Assembly: GCA_946480785.1 (NCBI GenBank)
Contig: CAMLLD010000040.1
Location: 1-59,791 of the forward strand
Length of the DNA stretch: 59,791 nucleotides
Source of the DNA: an uncultured Blastocatellia bacterium
GTDB lineage: Bacteria > Acidobacteriota > Blastocatellia > Pyrinomonadales > Pyrinomonadaceae
Direction: 5' to 3'
Under the pieces are notes generated by a model. It was given only the letters and a program-made list of their open reading frames with translations, was not told where the DNA came from and did not search any database. Positions 25,046 through 33,974 of the stretch are shown in pieces. Positions within the stretch are counted from its first letter, which is position 1. Each line of letters starts with the position of its first letter. A program made the position numbers and the translations under genes.

Positions 25046-26876
25046 AAAGCATGCCTCCCTTCGTCGTGTGGTCCGGCAAGTCCGTCATCGCGCCGACAAA
25101 CCCGAGCGCGCCGGTCGCGTCGCGTGGATCGAGTCCGCCGGCGACGATCGCTCCCGGCCAACCACCAACACCCGCGAGTATCGCGACGTACTGCTTGCCG
25201 TCCGGTCCGCGATAACTAACCGGCTGCCCGATAATTCCCGAACCGCATTTGAACTGCCACAACAACGTCCCGCTCTTTGCATCGAGGGCTTTGAACCAGC
25301 CGTCCATCGTGCCGTAAAAAACCACGTCGCCCGCAGTCACCAGCGCGCCGCTCCACACCGGAAAGTTTTCCGGCACGGCCCAAACCTTTTCGTTCTTCAC
25401 TGGATCCCACGCGAGAAACTCACCGCGATTGCCGCCCGGCCCGGCGTACATGCGCACATTCATGCCGACGTAAGGCGTGCCCGCGATGTAATTTGCTTCG
25501 AGACTCTCCACGTCTTCGCAAAGGTTTTGGTGCGGGATGTAGACCAGGCCAGTCCGCGGTGAAAACGCTGACGGCTGCCAGTCCTTAGCGCCCGGCGACG
25601 CAGGACAGATCTCACGAATTACTTTGCCGACTTCCGGCTTCGTCTCCGGGTTTTCGATCAAGCGTCCACTGTTGAGATCGACGCCTTTGCTCGTCGTGAT
25701 GTAACCGAATGGATTCGCCGACAACACCTGACCGTTCGTGCGATCGATGATGTAGACGTAGCCGTTACGTTCCGGCCGCATCAGAACTTTTCGCTGCTGG
25801 CCCTGAAACGGCACGGTCATCAGAATCTGTTCGTTGATGCCGTCGTAGTCGTGCAGATCGTGTGGGCTGAGCTGGTAGAACCAGCGCGCTTCACCGGTGT
25901 CTACGTCGCGCGCGAAAATCCCCGAGGTCCACTTGTTGTCGCCGGGTCTTTGATCGGGATTCCACGGTCCGGGATTCGCGGTGCCGTAGAAGATCAAGTT
26001 GGTTTCCGGATCGTAAGAGATCCAGCCCCACATCGTGCCGCCGCCGATCTTCCAGGCGTCCGGGGGCCAACTCGTGACGCCCAGATCCTTGCCCTGGTCT
26101 GATGGATAGTACGGATGAAAGTTTGGCCCAATCAGCACGTCGGCGTCGGGACCGGTGTGATAAGCGCGCCACGCGATCTTGCCGTCGCTCGTATTCAGCG
26201 CCGTCAGCCAGCCGCGCACGCCAAACTCGCCGCCGCTGTTGCCGACGAGCACTTTGCCTTTCACCACGAGCGGCGCCATCGTCATCGACTCGCCCATGTT
26301 GATGTCGCCGACTTTCGTGTTCCAGATCTCCTGCCCGGTGTTGGCGTCGACTGCGATGGTGTGGTTATCGAGCGTGTTGAAAAAGATGCGGCCATCCGAA
26401 TAGACCAGGCCGCGATTGACGAAGTCACAACAGGCAACACCCTGCGACGACGACGACGGGGCCGGGGCGTATTTCCACTTCACCGGCGCGCCCGGCTGCG
26501 TCAGGTCGAGGGCGTAGACGATATTCGGATACGGCGTGATCACGTACATCGTGTTGTTGGCGATGACGGGCGCCGACTCATGACCGCGCAACACGCCGGT
26601 CGAGAAGGACCACGCGAGTTTCAAGTTCGCGACGTTTGACGTGTTGATCTCTTCGAGGCCGCTAAAGCGCGTGCTGGCGTAGTTCTTCGCGGGCATCGTC
26701 CACTGTCCGTCTTCCTGTTCCACCGCGACACTCGCGCCGGTCGGCGCAGTCAAGACGCGGTTCTGAGTGGACCGTGGTGGTTCTGTGCGATTGGGTGTGC
26801 AGGTGGCGCTAACTAATACTGCGATACCGACGAGCGCCGCTCGCAGATATGTCAGTGATCGTACCGACGGGTTCAT
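25026..26876 (-). CDS. xoxF: XoxF-type lanthanide-dependent PQQ alcohol dehydrogenase
   Basis: 616 residues from ATG at 26876, chosen because it begins the export signal. Eight-bladed quinoprotein propeller. Visible active-site residues: vicinal Cys149-Cys150 (GVACCD), Glu217 in GGEFGV, Asn301 in GTANPGPW, and Asp343-x-Asp345 in LHDYDGINE. The second Asp is the lanthanide-coordinating residue of XoxF, which is Ala in calcium MxaF. The enzyme oxidises methanol or other alcohols in the periplasm. First gene of an operon reaching to the YVTN propeller at 15951. No PQQ synthesis genes in the window. Confidence 0.9.
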   Translation of the reverse strand: MNPSVRSLTYLRAALVGIAVLVSATCTPNRTEPPRSTQNRVLTAPTGASVAVEQEDGQWTMPAKNYASTRFSGLEEINTSNVANLKLAWSFSTGVLRGHESAPVIANNTMYVITPYPNIVYALDLTQPGAPVKWKYAPAPSSSSQGVACCDFVNRGLVYSDGRIFFNTLDNHTIAVDANTGQEIWNTKVGDINMGESMTMAPLVVKGKVLVGNSGGEFGVRGWLTALNTSDGKIAWRAYHTGPDADVLIGPNFHPYYPSDQGKDLGVTSWPPDAWKIGGGTMWGWISYDPETNLIFYGTANPGPWNPDQRPGDNKWTSGIFARDVDTGEARWFYQLSPHDLHDYDGINEQILMTVPFQGQQRKVLMRPERNGYVYIIDRTNGQVLSANPFGYITTSKGVDLNSGRLIENPETKPEVGKVIREICPASPGAKDWQPSAFSPRTGLVYIPHQNLCEDVESLEANYIAGTPYVGMNVRMYAGPGGNRGEFLAWDPVKNEKVWAVPENFPVWSGALVTAGDVVFYGTMDGWFKALDAKSGTLLWQFKCGSGIIGQPVSYRGPDGKQYVAILAGVGGWPGAIVAGGLDPRDATGALGFVGAMTDLPDHTTKGGMLYVFALP

Positions 26877-26992
26877 CTTCTGGTCCAAAGTTAGAAGTGA
26901 CAGACCGATGCGCGCTGAAGGTATGCAATTCAAGTAGCACGACAGTGATATGCTGTGCGCCAGCCAAAGCGCGATTTTTTATTTCTCGCAAC

Positions 26993-29233
26993 GTGAGATG
27001 TAGAACGACAACAATTCAGTCCTGTACAAAAAGACTACGCGCAAGTGTGATCTTGATCCTCGTGGTCTGTGCGGTTGCGCACAGTCAACAACCACAGACG
27101 AGGATCGCAGGTGTCGTTTCTGATCCAACCGGCGCAGTGATCGCGCAAGCGTCAGTCGAGTTTGAAACGAGTGAAGGAGTCGCGCGCACACGAACAGACG
27201 AGCGTGGCGAGTTTGCATTGTTGAGTGAGAGTGCGCAGGGAATGTTGATAGTGCAGGCCGCAGGTTTTAGTCCGGTGAGAATGAAGCTTGATGGGCCAGC
27301 ACCGAGTGAGCCGCTGCACATCCGGCTCGAGCCGGCGGCGATCATCGATCGCATCGTCGTCACTGCGGATGATGAACGTATTCCCGCAACGCCCATGAGT
27401 GAGTACGCGCTTGGTAAACGCGAGATCGCGTTGTCGGGAGCGTTGACGATTGACGATGTGTTGCGACAGGCGCCGGGGTTTTCGTTATTCCGGCGTTCGG
27501 GTGGTTTGACTGCCAATCCAACGTCGCAGGGTGTATCGCTGCGTGGTGTAGGCGCGAATGGCGCGAGCCGCGCGCTCGTTATGTACGACGGCGTACCGCT
27601 GAATAGTCCGTTCGGTGGTTGGGTGTACTGGAACCGCGTGCCTCGCGTGAGTGTGGAGAGCGCGGAGATCTTCAACGGTGCGACTTCGGATCTGTATGGC
27701 AGCGGCGCGCTCGGTGGTGTCATTAATATAAGGACACGGACCGAGCCGGAGAGTTTTTTGGATTTCGAAGCATCGGGTGGGAATGAAGCGACCGGCGCGG
27801 TGTCGTTGAACGCGGGTAAGGCGTGGGGCACCTGGGGGTTGGGATTGGGGCTGCAAGCGTTGCGCACGCGGGGATACATTTTGGTACCGGAGGATCAACG
27901 TGGGCGGGTTGATACGAAGGCGGGAACGTCGGATTTAAGTGGATCGCTGACGTTGTCGAAAAACTTCCGGCCGGGCGCGCACGGGTTTTTGCGGTTTGGA
28001 TCGTTTGGCGAGAGCCGGCGCAATGGTACGCCGCTACAGATCAACGACACGCGCATCACTTCGCTCGACCTCGGAACGGACTGGGCCACTGCTAAGTCCG
28101 GCGATTTTTCTCTGCGTGTTTACGGCTCGCACGAAAACTTCAATCAAAACTTTACCGCGATCGCTTTAAATCGAAACTCGGAGGTTTTGACTAACCGGCA
28201 ACGCAATCCGTCGCAGCAACTCGGGTTTGCGTTTCAGTGGCGGCGCGGGTTCGGCGCGCATCAATCGATCTCGGCGGGTGTTGAGGGACGCGATGTTCGC
28301 GGTCACAGCGCGGAACGGTTTGTTGATGCGGGCGGGCGGCAGGCGACGTTCGGGTTCTTTGCGAGTGACTCGATTCGGTTGGGTAGCTGGGTTGTTAATG
28401 TCGGCGGGCGCGTCGATCGCTGGCGCAATTACGACGGGTTCTCGAACCTTACGCATTTTGCGGATCGCTCCGAAACGGCGTTTAGTCCGCGTGTTTCGGT
28501 TTTGAAGAAGTTCGATAACGGGATTTCTTTTACCGGCGCTTTCTATCGTGGGTTTCGTGCGCCGACGCTGAACGAGCTTTATCGTAACTTCCGCGTTGGG
28601 AATGTTGTGACGAATGCGAACTCTGGTTTGACAGCCGAGCGTTTGACTGGCGGCGAAGTCGGGATCGGGTTTGAACCCGTGCGCCAGATTCTTTTCATCC
28701 GCGGAAATCTCTTTTGGAACGTGATTGACGACTCGATCGCGAACGTCACGCTTTCTACCACGCCCGCGCTCATCACGCGCCAACGGCAAAACCTCGGCGC
28801 GATACGCGCGCGCGGCGTCGAACTCTCTGCGTTATTGAAACCGAATCGTCATTGGGAACTGGCGGGTGAGTATTTGTTGACCGACTCGACCGTGCTGCGC
28901 TTCCCTGCGAATCACACGCTCGAAGGACTGCTCGTGCCGCAAGTGCCGCGCAATCAGTTCAACTTCCAGGTTAGCTACACGGACGGCAAATGGACCGCAG
29001 GCGGGCAAGGTCGTTTCGCAAGCAAACAGTTTGACGACGATTTGAACACGCTGCCGCTGCGGCGCTTCTTCACCCTCGACGCCGAGCTCTCGCGCTCCGT
29101 GTCCGAACAGGTGCGACTGTTCGTCGCCGTACAAAACCTGACCGGCGTACGCTATGACATCAGCAGTACGCCGGTCCTGACCGTCGGCCCACCCGCGCTT
29201 GTCCGCGCCGGTGTGCGCGTGTCGCTACGTTAA
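26993..29233 (+). CDS. TonB-dependent receptor with CarboxypepD-like N-domain, divergent from xoxF
   Basis: About 746 residues. Signal RLRASVILILVVCAVAHSQ, carboxypeptidase-regulatory-like domain (IAGVVSDPTGAVIAQASVEF), plug (IDDVLRQAPGFSLFRR, NPTSQGVSLRGVG, YDGVPLNSPFGG) and a 22-strand-type barrel. The reading frame stays open from 26849, but GTG at 26993 places the signal peptide correctly; the start is uncertain and no strong Shine-Dalgarno was found. Outer-membrane uptake of an unknown ligand. Its position back to back with xoxF makes a lanthanide-chelate ligand a plausible guess, as with LutH. It converges on the SDR gene with a 4-nt overlap. Confidence 0.88.
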   Translation: MRCRTTTIQSCTKRLRASVILILVVCAVAHSQQPQTRIAGVVSDPTGAVIAQASVEFETSEGVARTRTDERGEFALLSESAQGMLIVQAAGFSPVRMKLDGPAPSEPLHIRLEPAAIIDRIVVTADDERIPATPMSEYALGKREIALSGALTIDDVLRQAPGFSLFRRSGGLTANPTSQGVSLRGVGANGASRALVMYDGVPLNSPFGGWVYWNRVPRVSVESAEIFNGATSDLYGSGALGGVINIRTRTEPESFLDFEASGGNEATGAVSLNAGKAWGTWGLGLGLQALRTRGYILVPEDQRGRVDTKAGTSDLSGSLTLSKNFRPGAHGFLRFGSFGESRRNGTPLQINDTRITSLDLGTDWATAKSGDFSLRVYGSHENFNQNFTAIALNRNSEVLTNRQRNPSQQLGFAFQWRRGFGAHQSISAGVEGRDVRGHSAERFVDAGGRQATFGFFASDSIRLGSWVVNVGGRVDRWRNYDGFSNLTHFADRSETAFSPRVSVLKKFDNGISFTGAFYRGFRAPTLNELYRNFRVGNVVTNANSGLTAERLTGGEVGIGFEPVRQILFIRGNLFWNVIDDSIANVTLSTTPALITRQRQNLGAIRARGVELSALLKPNRHWELAGEYLLTDSTVLRFPANHTLEGLLVPQVPRNQFNFQVSYTDGKWTAGGQGRFASKQFDDDLNTLPLRRFFTLDAELSRSVSEQVRLFVAVQNLTGVRYDISSTPVLTVGPPALVRAGVRVSLR

Positions 29234-30030
29234 CTATTCCCTGACCCAGGCGCCGCTTTCTTCTTGTGCTGCTCAGCGAGCACGCCCGCGGGCGTGACGT
29301 TCGCCACCGTCGACAACACCTTGTTCTTGAAACCACTCACGACGTCGCCTTCGCCCTTCATCATCGCTTCAAACCCAACCTTCGCCACGTCAACCGGATC
29401 GTCTTTCGATCCCTGACCGATCGCCGTGTCTTCCATTCCTGCACGCTCGAAGAACTCCGTCTCAGTCGCGCCCGGCATCAGACACGTGACCGTCACGTTC
29501 GGCGCCGAATCCTTCAACTCAGACCTGAGCGCAAACGAAAACGAGTCAACGAACGCCTTCGTGCCGTTGTACACAGCGTTGTAAGTTCCCGGCGTGAAGC
29601 CGGCGATCGAACCGGTGATCAAAATCCGTCCGCAATCCTGCTGTTTCATGTCGCGGCCGACTTTCTGAATCAGATAAACCGTCCCCGTGACATTCGTATC
29701 GATCACGTGACGCACATCGTCAAAATCCTGATCGAGAAAAGCGCCGCCGAGCCCGTGACCCGCGTTCGCCAGCAACGCATCGATCCGCCGTCCGCGCGCC
29801 AACTCATAAAACTTATCAACGCCTTCGCGCGTCGCGAGATCCGCTTCAATCGCTTCGACCTCGACCCCGTAATTACGAAACTGCTCAGCCGCTTCGTTAA
29901 TCCGCGGATCATCAGCCACGACCAACAAATCAAAACCCTCTTTCGCGCAACAGATCGCGAGCTCGTAACCGATACCGGTTGACGCGCCCGTCACCATCGC
30001 AAGCCCTCGCTGCCGTTCATTAGCACTCAT
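29230..30030 (-). CDS. Short-chain dehydrogenase/reductase
   Basis: 266 residues from ATG at 30030 (GAGGGG 6 nt upstream). Classical SDR: cofactor motif TGASTGIG, NAGHG, catalytic Ser in ITGSIAG, and YNGTK with Tyr and Lys. The substrate cannot be deduced. The C-terminal tail is basic (EQHKKKAAPGSGNS). It follows the DUF72 gene and converges with the TonB receptor gene. Confidence 0.88.
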   Translation of the reverse strand: MSANERQRGLAMVTGASTGIGYELAICCAKEGFDLLVVADDPRINEAAEQFRNYGVEVEAIEADLATREGVDKFYELARGRRIDALLANAGHGLGGAFLDQDFDDVRHVIDTNVTGTVYLIQKVGRDMKQQDCGRILITGSIAGFTPGTYNAVYNGTKAFVDSFSFALRSELKDSAPNVTVTCLMPGATETEFFERAGMEDTAIGQGSKDDPVDVAKVGFEAMMKGEGDVVSGFKNKVLSTVANVTPAGVLAEQHKKKAAPGSGNS

Positions 30031-30083
30031 AATCATCCCCTCGTTCGTAAAATTCCGATACATCGCCCGGCGGGCAACGGCTC

Positions 30084-30818
30084 TCACTGCAATCCACTGA
30101 CCAAGCGCTTCAACTCGAGCGCATTCTCGATCGCTCTGCCTTCGGGATCATTGTTGAAGTAGACGTAGATACCCGCTAGCCGCGTGCTCCAGTCCTTGAT
30201 TCTCTCAGCCCACGCGCGCAGTTGTGCGGACGAATACGAACCCCAATACTTCGCGCTCGTCGGGCCGTGAAAACGAATGTAGGTGAAGTTCGCGGTGATC
30301 TCGATCGGCACGCGCATGTCAGCGAAGTCGTGAATGCAGTACGCGGCTTTGTAACGGCGCAACAGTTCGTAGACTTCCGGCACGAACCACGACTCATCGC
30401 GAAACTCAAACACGTACTTATGCTCGGCGGGTAACGCTTGCAGAAACTCTTCGAAGCGTTCGCGATTTAATTTCCAGCGCGGCGGCAGTTGAAACAGGAT
30501 TGGCCCGAGCTTGCGGCCGAGTCGATCCGCGACGAGAAAAAACTTCTCCGACGAGGGCTGCGGGTCTTTGAGCTTCTTCATGTGCGTGATGAAGCGGCTC
30601 GCTTTGACGGCGAAGATGAAACGGGTTGGTGAGTTGTCGCGCCAGTTGTCAAACGTCTTTGCGGACGGCAGATGATAGAAGCTGTTATTGATCTCGACCG
30701 TGTCGAAGTGTTTGGCGTAATAATCAAACATCTCCGCCGGCTTCGTCCCACTCGGATAAAACACGTCGTCCAGCCAGTGCTTGTAGTGCCAACCCGACGT
30801 GCCGATGTGGATTTTCAT
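30084..30818 (-). CDS. DUF72 family protein (YecE-like)
   Basis: 244 residues, beta/alpha barrel-like: IHIGTSGWHYKHW at the start, FYHLPSAKTFDNW, FAVKASRFITHMKKL, GPILFQLPPRW, FEFRDESWF, YIRFHGP and YVYFNND. All are hallmark DUF72 segments. Biochemical role unknown. It overlaps the upstream glycosylase-like gene by 4 nt. Confidence 0.93.
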   Translation of the reverse strand: MKIHIGTSGWHYKHWLDDVFYPSGTKPAEMFDYYAKHFDTVEINNSFYHLPSAKTFDNWRDNSPTRFIFAVKASRFITHMKKLKDPQPSSEKFFLVADRLGRKLGPILFQLPPRWKLNRERFEEFLQALPAEHKYVFEFRDESWFVPEVYELLRRYKAAYCIHDFADMRVPIEITANFTYIRFHGPTSAKYWGSYSSAQLRAWAERIKDWSTRLAGIYVYFNNDPEGRAIENALELKRLVSGLQ

Positions 30819-31894
30819 TCGAGCCCCAAAAACCTGCGGATCCGATCCAACTCTTCTTCTAACTCGCGGCCATAGGCCTTCTCCGTGGGCTTCGAGCCTA
30901 CATAACCAATGTCACATTCGAGTGCGCCATTCTTCACAGCGAGGTTGGCCCAACCAATCACCCGATCTTTCCAAAGCAGCGGCAACGCGTAGTAACCGAG
31001 CTTTCGTTTTGCCACCGGCGTGTACGCCTCGAACCGATACTGCCAGTTCCACAACAACTCGAACCGCGCCCGATCGTGGACCACCGGGTCGAACGGCGCC
31101 AGTAATCGCACAACATCCTGGTTGAAACCGGTGTCGATCTCCTCTTCAGCGGGGAAATACCAATCCACGCCCACGCGAATGTGATTGAGTCTTTTCCTGC
31201 TGCGCGCCAGCGCATCCGTTAAATCTGTGGCCCACTGCGGCGCCGCATACCGCAACCGCCGCACGTAATAACTCAAACTCGACGCCGGCAACGGCGCATA
31301 AATTCGCACTACCGTATCCACCAGCGCATCAACTCGCTCGCGCCGCTGAACTAAGCTCAACTTCAACGGCTCTAACTCGCGCACCGCATAGATCCGAATC
31401 CCCTTCTCACGCCGCAACACACGCAACAGCCCGCGATAATGCATCGCATCCATCAAGTGCGTCGTCGCATTCGACGACCCACCCCAGTAATTCGTCACCT
31501 TCCCATGCGCGAAATATTCATCAACTTCACGCGGATGCACCGACCCGCGCTCACGCACGAACTCGAGCAACATCCGCGCGCGCTTCCGATCGCGCGCCGC
31601 CAGCGTGTTCGCACGCGGATGCATCAACGAATAAAGCGCGCGCGAAACGTACCCGTAGTTGATGAAGAAATCTTCTTCGACGTCGAGCGATGCGTAACGC
31701 CGTTCGAGATCCCCGGCTTTATAGTTGTTGACGCGGTGACGAAGGATCAGGTCCTGCGCGCGGGCTGGCGCGCGAATGGGATCCGCTTGCACGAATCCCA
31801 TTTTGTGTAGCGCATTCTTGAGAGTGGTTGGCTGAAAGAAATTCCGCGCGACCGTAAAACGCCGCAGCTCGTCGAGCGTGATCGAATCAGCCAC
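30815..31894 (-). CDS. YcaQ/AlkX-type winged-helix DNA glycosylase
   Basis: 359 residues, HTH_42 family. The catalytic Q-x-D motif is Q36-A-D38 in GFVQADPIRAP. Further signatures are DLILRHRV, FINYGYVSRALY and the C-terminal GYYALPLLWKDRVIGW. Family members remove alkylated bases or unhook interstrand crosslinks. Coupled with DUF72 by a 4-nt overlap. Confidence 0.88.
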   Translation of the reverse strand: MADSITLDELRRFTVARNFFQPTTLKNALHKMGFVQADPIRAPARAQDLILRHRVNNYKAGDLERRYASLDVEEDFFINYGYVSRALYSLMHPRANTLAARDRKRARMLLEFVRERGSVHPREVDEYFAHGKVTNYWGGSSNATTHLMDAMHYRGLLRVLRREKGIRIYAVRELEPLKLSLVQRRERVDALVDTVVRIYAPLPASSLSYYVRRLRYAAPQWATDLTDALARSRKRLNHIRVGVDWYFPAEEEIDTGFNQDVVRLLAPFDPVVHDRARFELLWNWQYRFEAYTPVAKRKLGYYALPLLWKDRVIGWANLAVKNGALECDIGYVGSKPTEKAYGRELEEELDRIRRFLGLE

Positions 31895-31897
31895 AGA

Positions 31898-33892
31898 TCA
31901 ATTGCGCGACGTCTGCGACTTGGGCCCGATGTACTTATCGAACCACTCGAGGTTCGCGTTCATCGCCGCGAGCTGCATCTTCGGCTCGTTTGGACCATGC
32001 GGCTGGCGCGGCAACACGAGCATGCGCGTCGGCACGCCCTGCACTTTCAGCGCGTTGTAAAACTCGTAGCCCTGCGAGATCGGCACGCGCACGTCTGCAT
32101 CGCCCTGCTGGATCATCGTCGGCGTGGTCACGCCTTTCACGTTGAAGATCGGCGAGTGCTTTTGATAAAGGTCCATCGCTTCCCAAAACTGCCCGCCGAA
32201 GTAATCGGGAACAAACGCGGGAATGTCGGCCGTGCCGTTGAAGCTCATCAGGTTCGTCACCGGCGCGCCGGCTGACGCGGCTTTGAAACGCTTCGTTTGC
32301 GTCACGATCCACGTCGTCATGAAGCCGCCGTAGCTCCAACCCATCACGCCCAACTTCTCCGGATCGGCGACGCCCATCTCGATCACTTTATCGACGCCCG
32401 ACATCAAGTCCTGATAATCGCCGCCGCCCCAATCCTTCATATTCGCGCGGCGAAACTCAGTGCCGTAACCGGTCGAACCGCGCGGATTCGCGCGCAGGAT
32501 CGCATAACCACGCGCCGCTAACGTCGCGAGCGGATACACGCCGCGGCCGCCGATGAACGTTTGTTGATACACGCCCGTTGGTCCACCGTGAACGTTGAGA
32601 ATCAACGGCACGCGCTGGCCTTGTTGATAGCCCACCGGATAAGTCAACAGTCCTTCGATCTCTTTTCCGTCTTTCGACTTCCAGCGAATGACTTCGGTGC
32701 GGCCGAGCGCCGGCAGTTTTATATCTGCGTTCGCGTGACTGATCTGCACGGGCTTGAAGTCGGCCACAGACGACACGTACACATCGGCGGGCGTTTCAGG
32801 AGTTTGGCGCGTGAAGCCGAGCGTGGTGCCGGAACGATTGAGGCTTATCGCGCCGAGCACGGCCGTGTCGTGTTTGATTTCGTCGATGTGGTTCGTGGCG
32901 ACGTCGACGACATAGAGTTGAGTGCCGGTGCCTTTCGCTTCAAAGAAATAGATCTTTTTGCCGTCGGCGGACCAGCCGGCGAGAGTTGGTGTCCCGTCGT
33001 ACGAGGCGAGCAGGATTTTTGGTTGACCGCCGTTTGCGGGAAAGATCTGAATCGTCGAGGTGTCGGCCCAACGCGGCGGATTGTCAGTGACGATGAGCGC
33101 GATCGATTTCCCGTCCGGTGAATAACTCGGTTCGCCTTCCGCGGCGGGCGTGTTCGCGAGCACCGTCACGTTGGTGGTGGCAACATCGACGATCGAGACG
33201 TCCGCGGTGGTCCAATCGTTTGCGCCCGGCGCCTTGCTGTGAGTGAAAACGATGTGCGAACCATCGGCGGACCAATCGAAGTCGCTGACGTTGTAATTGC
33301 CGGTCGTAAGTTTGCGCGGCTCGCGTTTGCCGTTCGCGTCTTTCTCGACGGGAATGATGTAGAGGCGCGACATCTTCAGGTTTTCATCGACCCAATGAAA
33401 ATCGTTGCGGCCTTTGTCGTTCTTCTCTTCGTCTTCGGTTTTCGGATCGGTCATCGTGTAGGCGATGAAACGGCCGTCAGGCGACCAATCGAAGTCCGCA
33501 ATGTTCGTCTTGAGTTCGGTGAGCGGCTCAGCCTCCCCGCCGTCGACACTCAGCCGATAGAGATTGTTTCGGTTGTCTTTGCGATTCGAGATGAAGGCGA
33601 TCCACTTGCCGTCGGGCGACCATTTCGGGTTGGTCGAAGTCTTGTCGCCGAAGGTGAGTTGAATGTTCTGCTTCGTGGCGATGTTGCCCATCCAGATCTG
33701 GCTGACAAACTCGCTGCGGTCGGGAGTCATGACGGCATCGTTGACGGTGTAAACGACGCGGCTGCCGTCGGGCGAAACACGCGGGGCACCGACGGCTTTA
33801 ACTTTCAACTGAAGCTCCGGATCCCACGTTTGCGCTGACGCGGCGGAGACAAAAAGGACGACGAGAACGGAAGCGATAGCCAGGGGTTTCAT
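31898..33892 (-). CDS. Secreted S9 family prolyl oligopeptidase / acylaminoacyl peptidase
   Basis: 664 residues with a signal peptide (MKPLAIASVLVVLFVSAASAQ). An N-terminal WD40-like propeller with repeated SPDGxxIAY/F motifs (residues about 30-380) precedes an alpha/beta-hydrolase domain with the nucleophile in GWSYGG, Asp in GDADVRVPI and His in RQPHGP. It would degrade small peptides in the periplasm. It ends 3 nt from the YcaQ-like gene start. Confidence 0.93.
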   Translation of the reverse strand: MKPLAIASVLVVLFVSAASAQTWDPELQLKVKAVGAPRVSPDGSRVVYTVNDAVMTPDRSEFVSQIWMGNIATKQNIQLTFGDKTSTNPKWSPDGKWIAFISNRKDNRNNLYRLSVDGGEAEPLTELKTNIADFDWSPDGRFIAYTMTDPKTEDEEKNDKGRNDFHWVDENLKMSRLYIIPVEKDANGKREPRKLTTGNYNVSDFDWSADGSHIVFTHSKAPGANDWTTADVSIVDVATTNVTVLANTPAAEGEPSYSPDGKSIALIVTDNPPRWADTSTIQIFPANGGQPKILLASYDGTPTLAGWSADGKKIYFFEAKGTGTQLYVVDVATNHIDEIKHDTAVLGAISLNRSGTTLGFTRQTPETPADVYVSSVADFKPVQISHANADIKLPALGRTEVIRWKSKDGKEIEGLLTYPVGYQQGQRVPLILNVHGGPTGVYQQTFIGGRGVYPLATLAARGYAILRANPRGSTGYGTEFRRANMKDWGGGDYQDLMSGVDKVIEMGVADPEKLGVMGWSYGGFMTTWIVTQTKRFKAASAGAPVTNLMSFNGTADIPAFVPDYFGGQFWEAMDLYQKHSPIFNVKGVTTPTMIQQGDADVRVPISQGYEFYNALKVQGVPTRMLVLPRQPHGPNEPKMQLAAMNANLEWFDKYIGPKSQTSRN

Positions 33893-33974
33893 GTTGGGGT
33901 CTCCTGCAGTGATGTGCTGATTCTTTTACCACACTTCCACACATTACACACAGGTTTTCCCTACGTTGGCGCGC

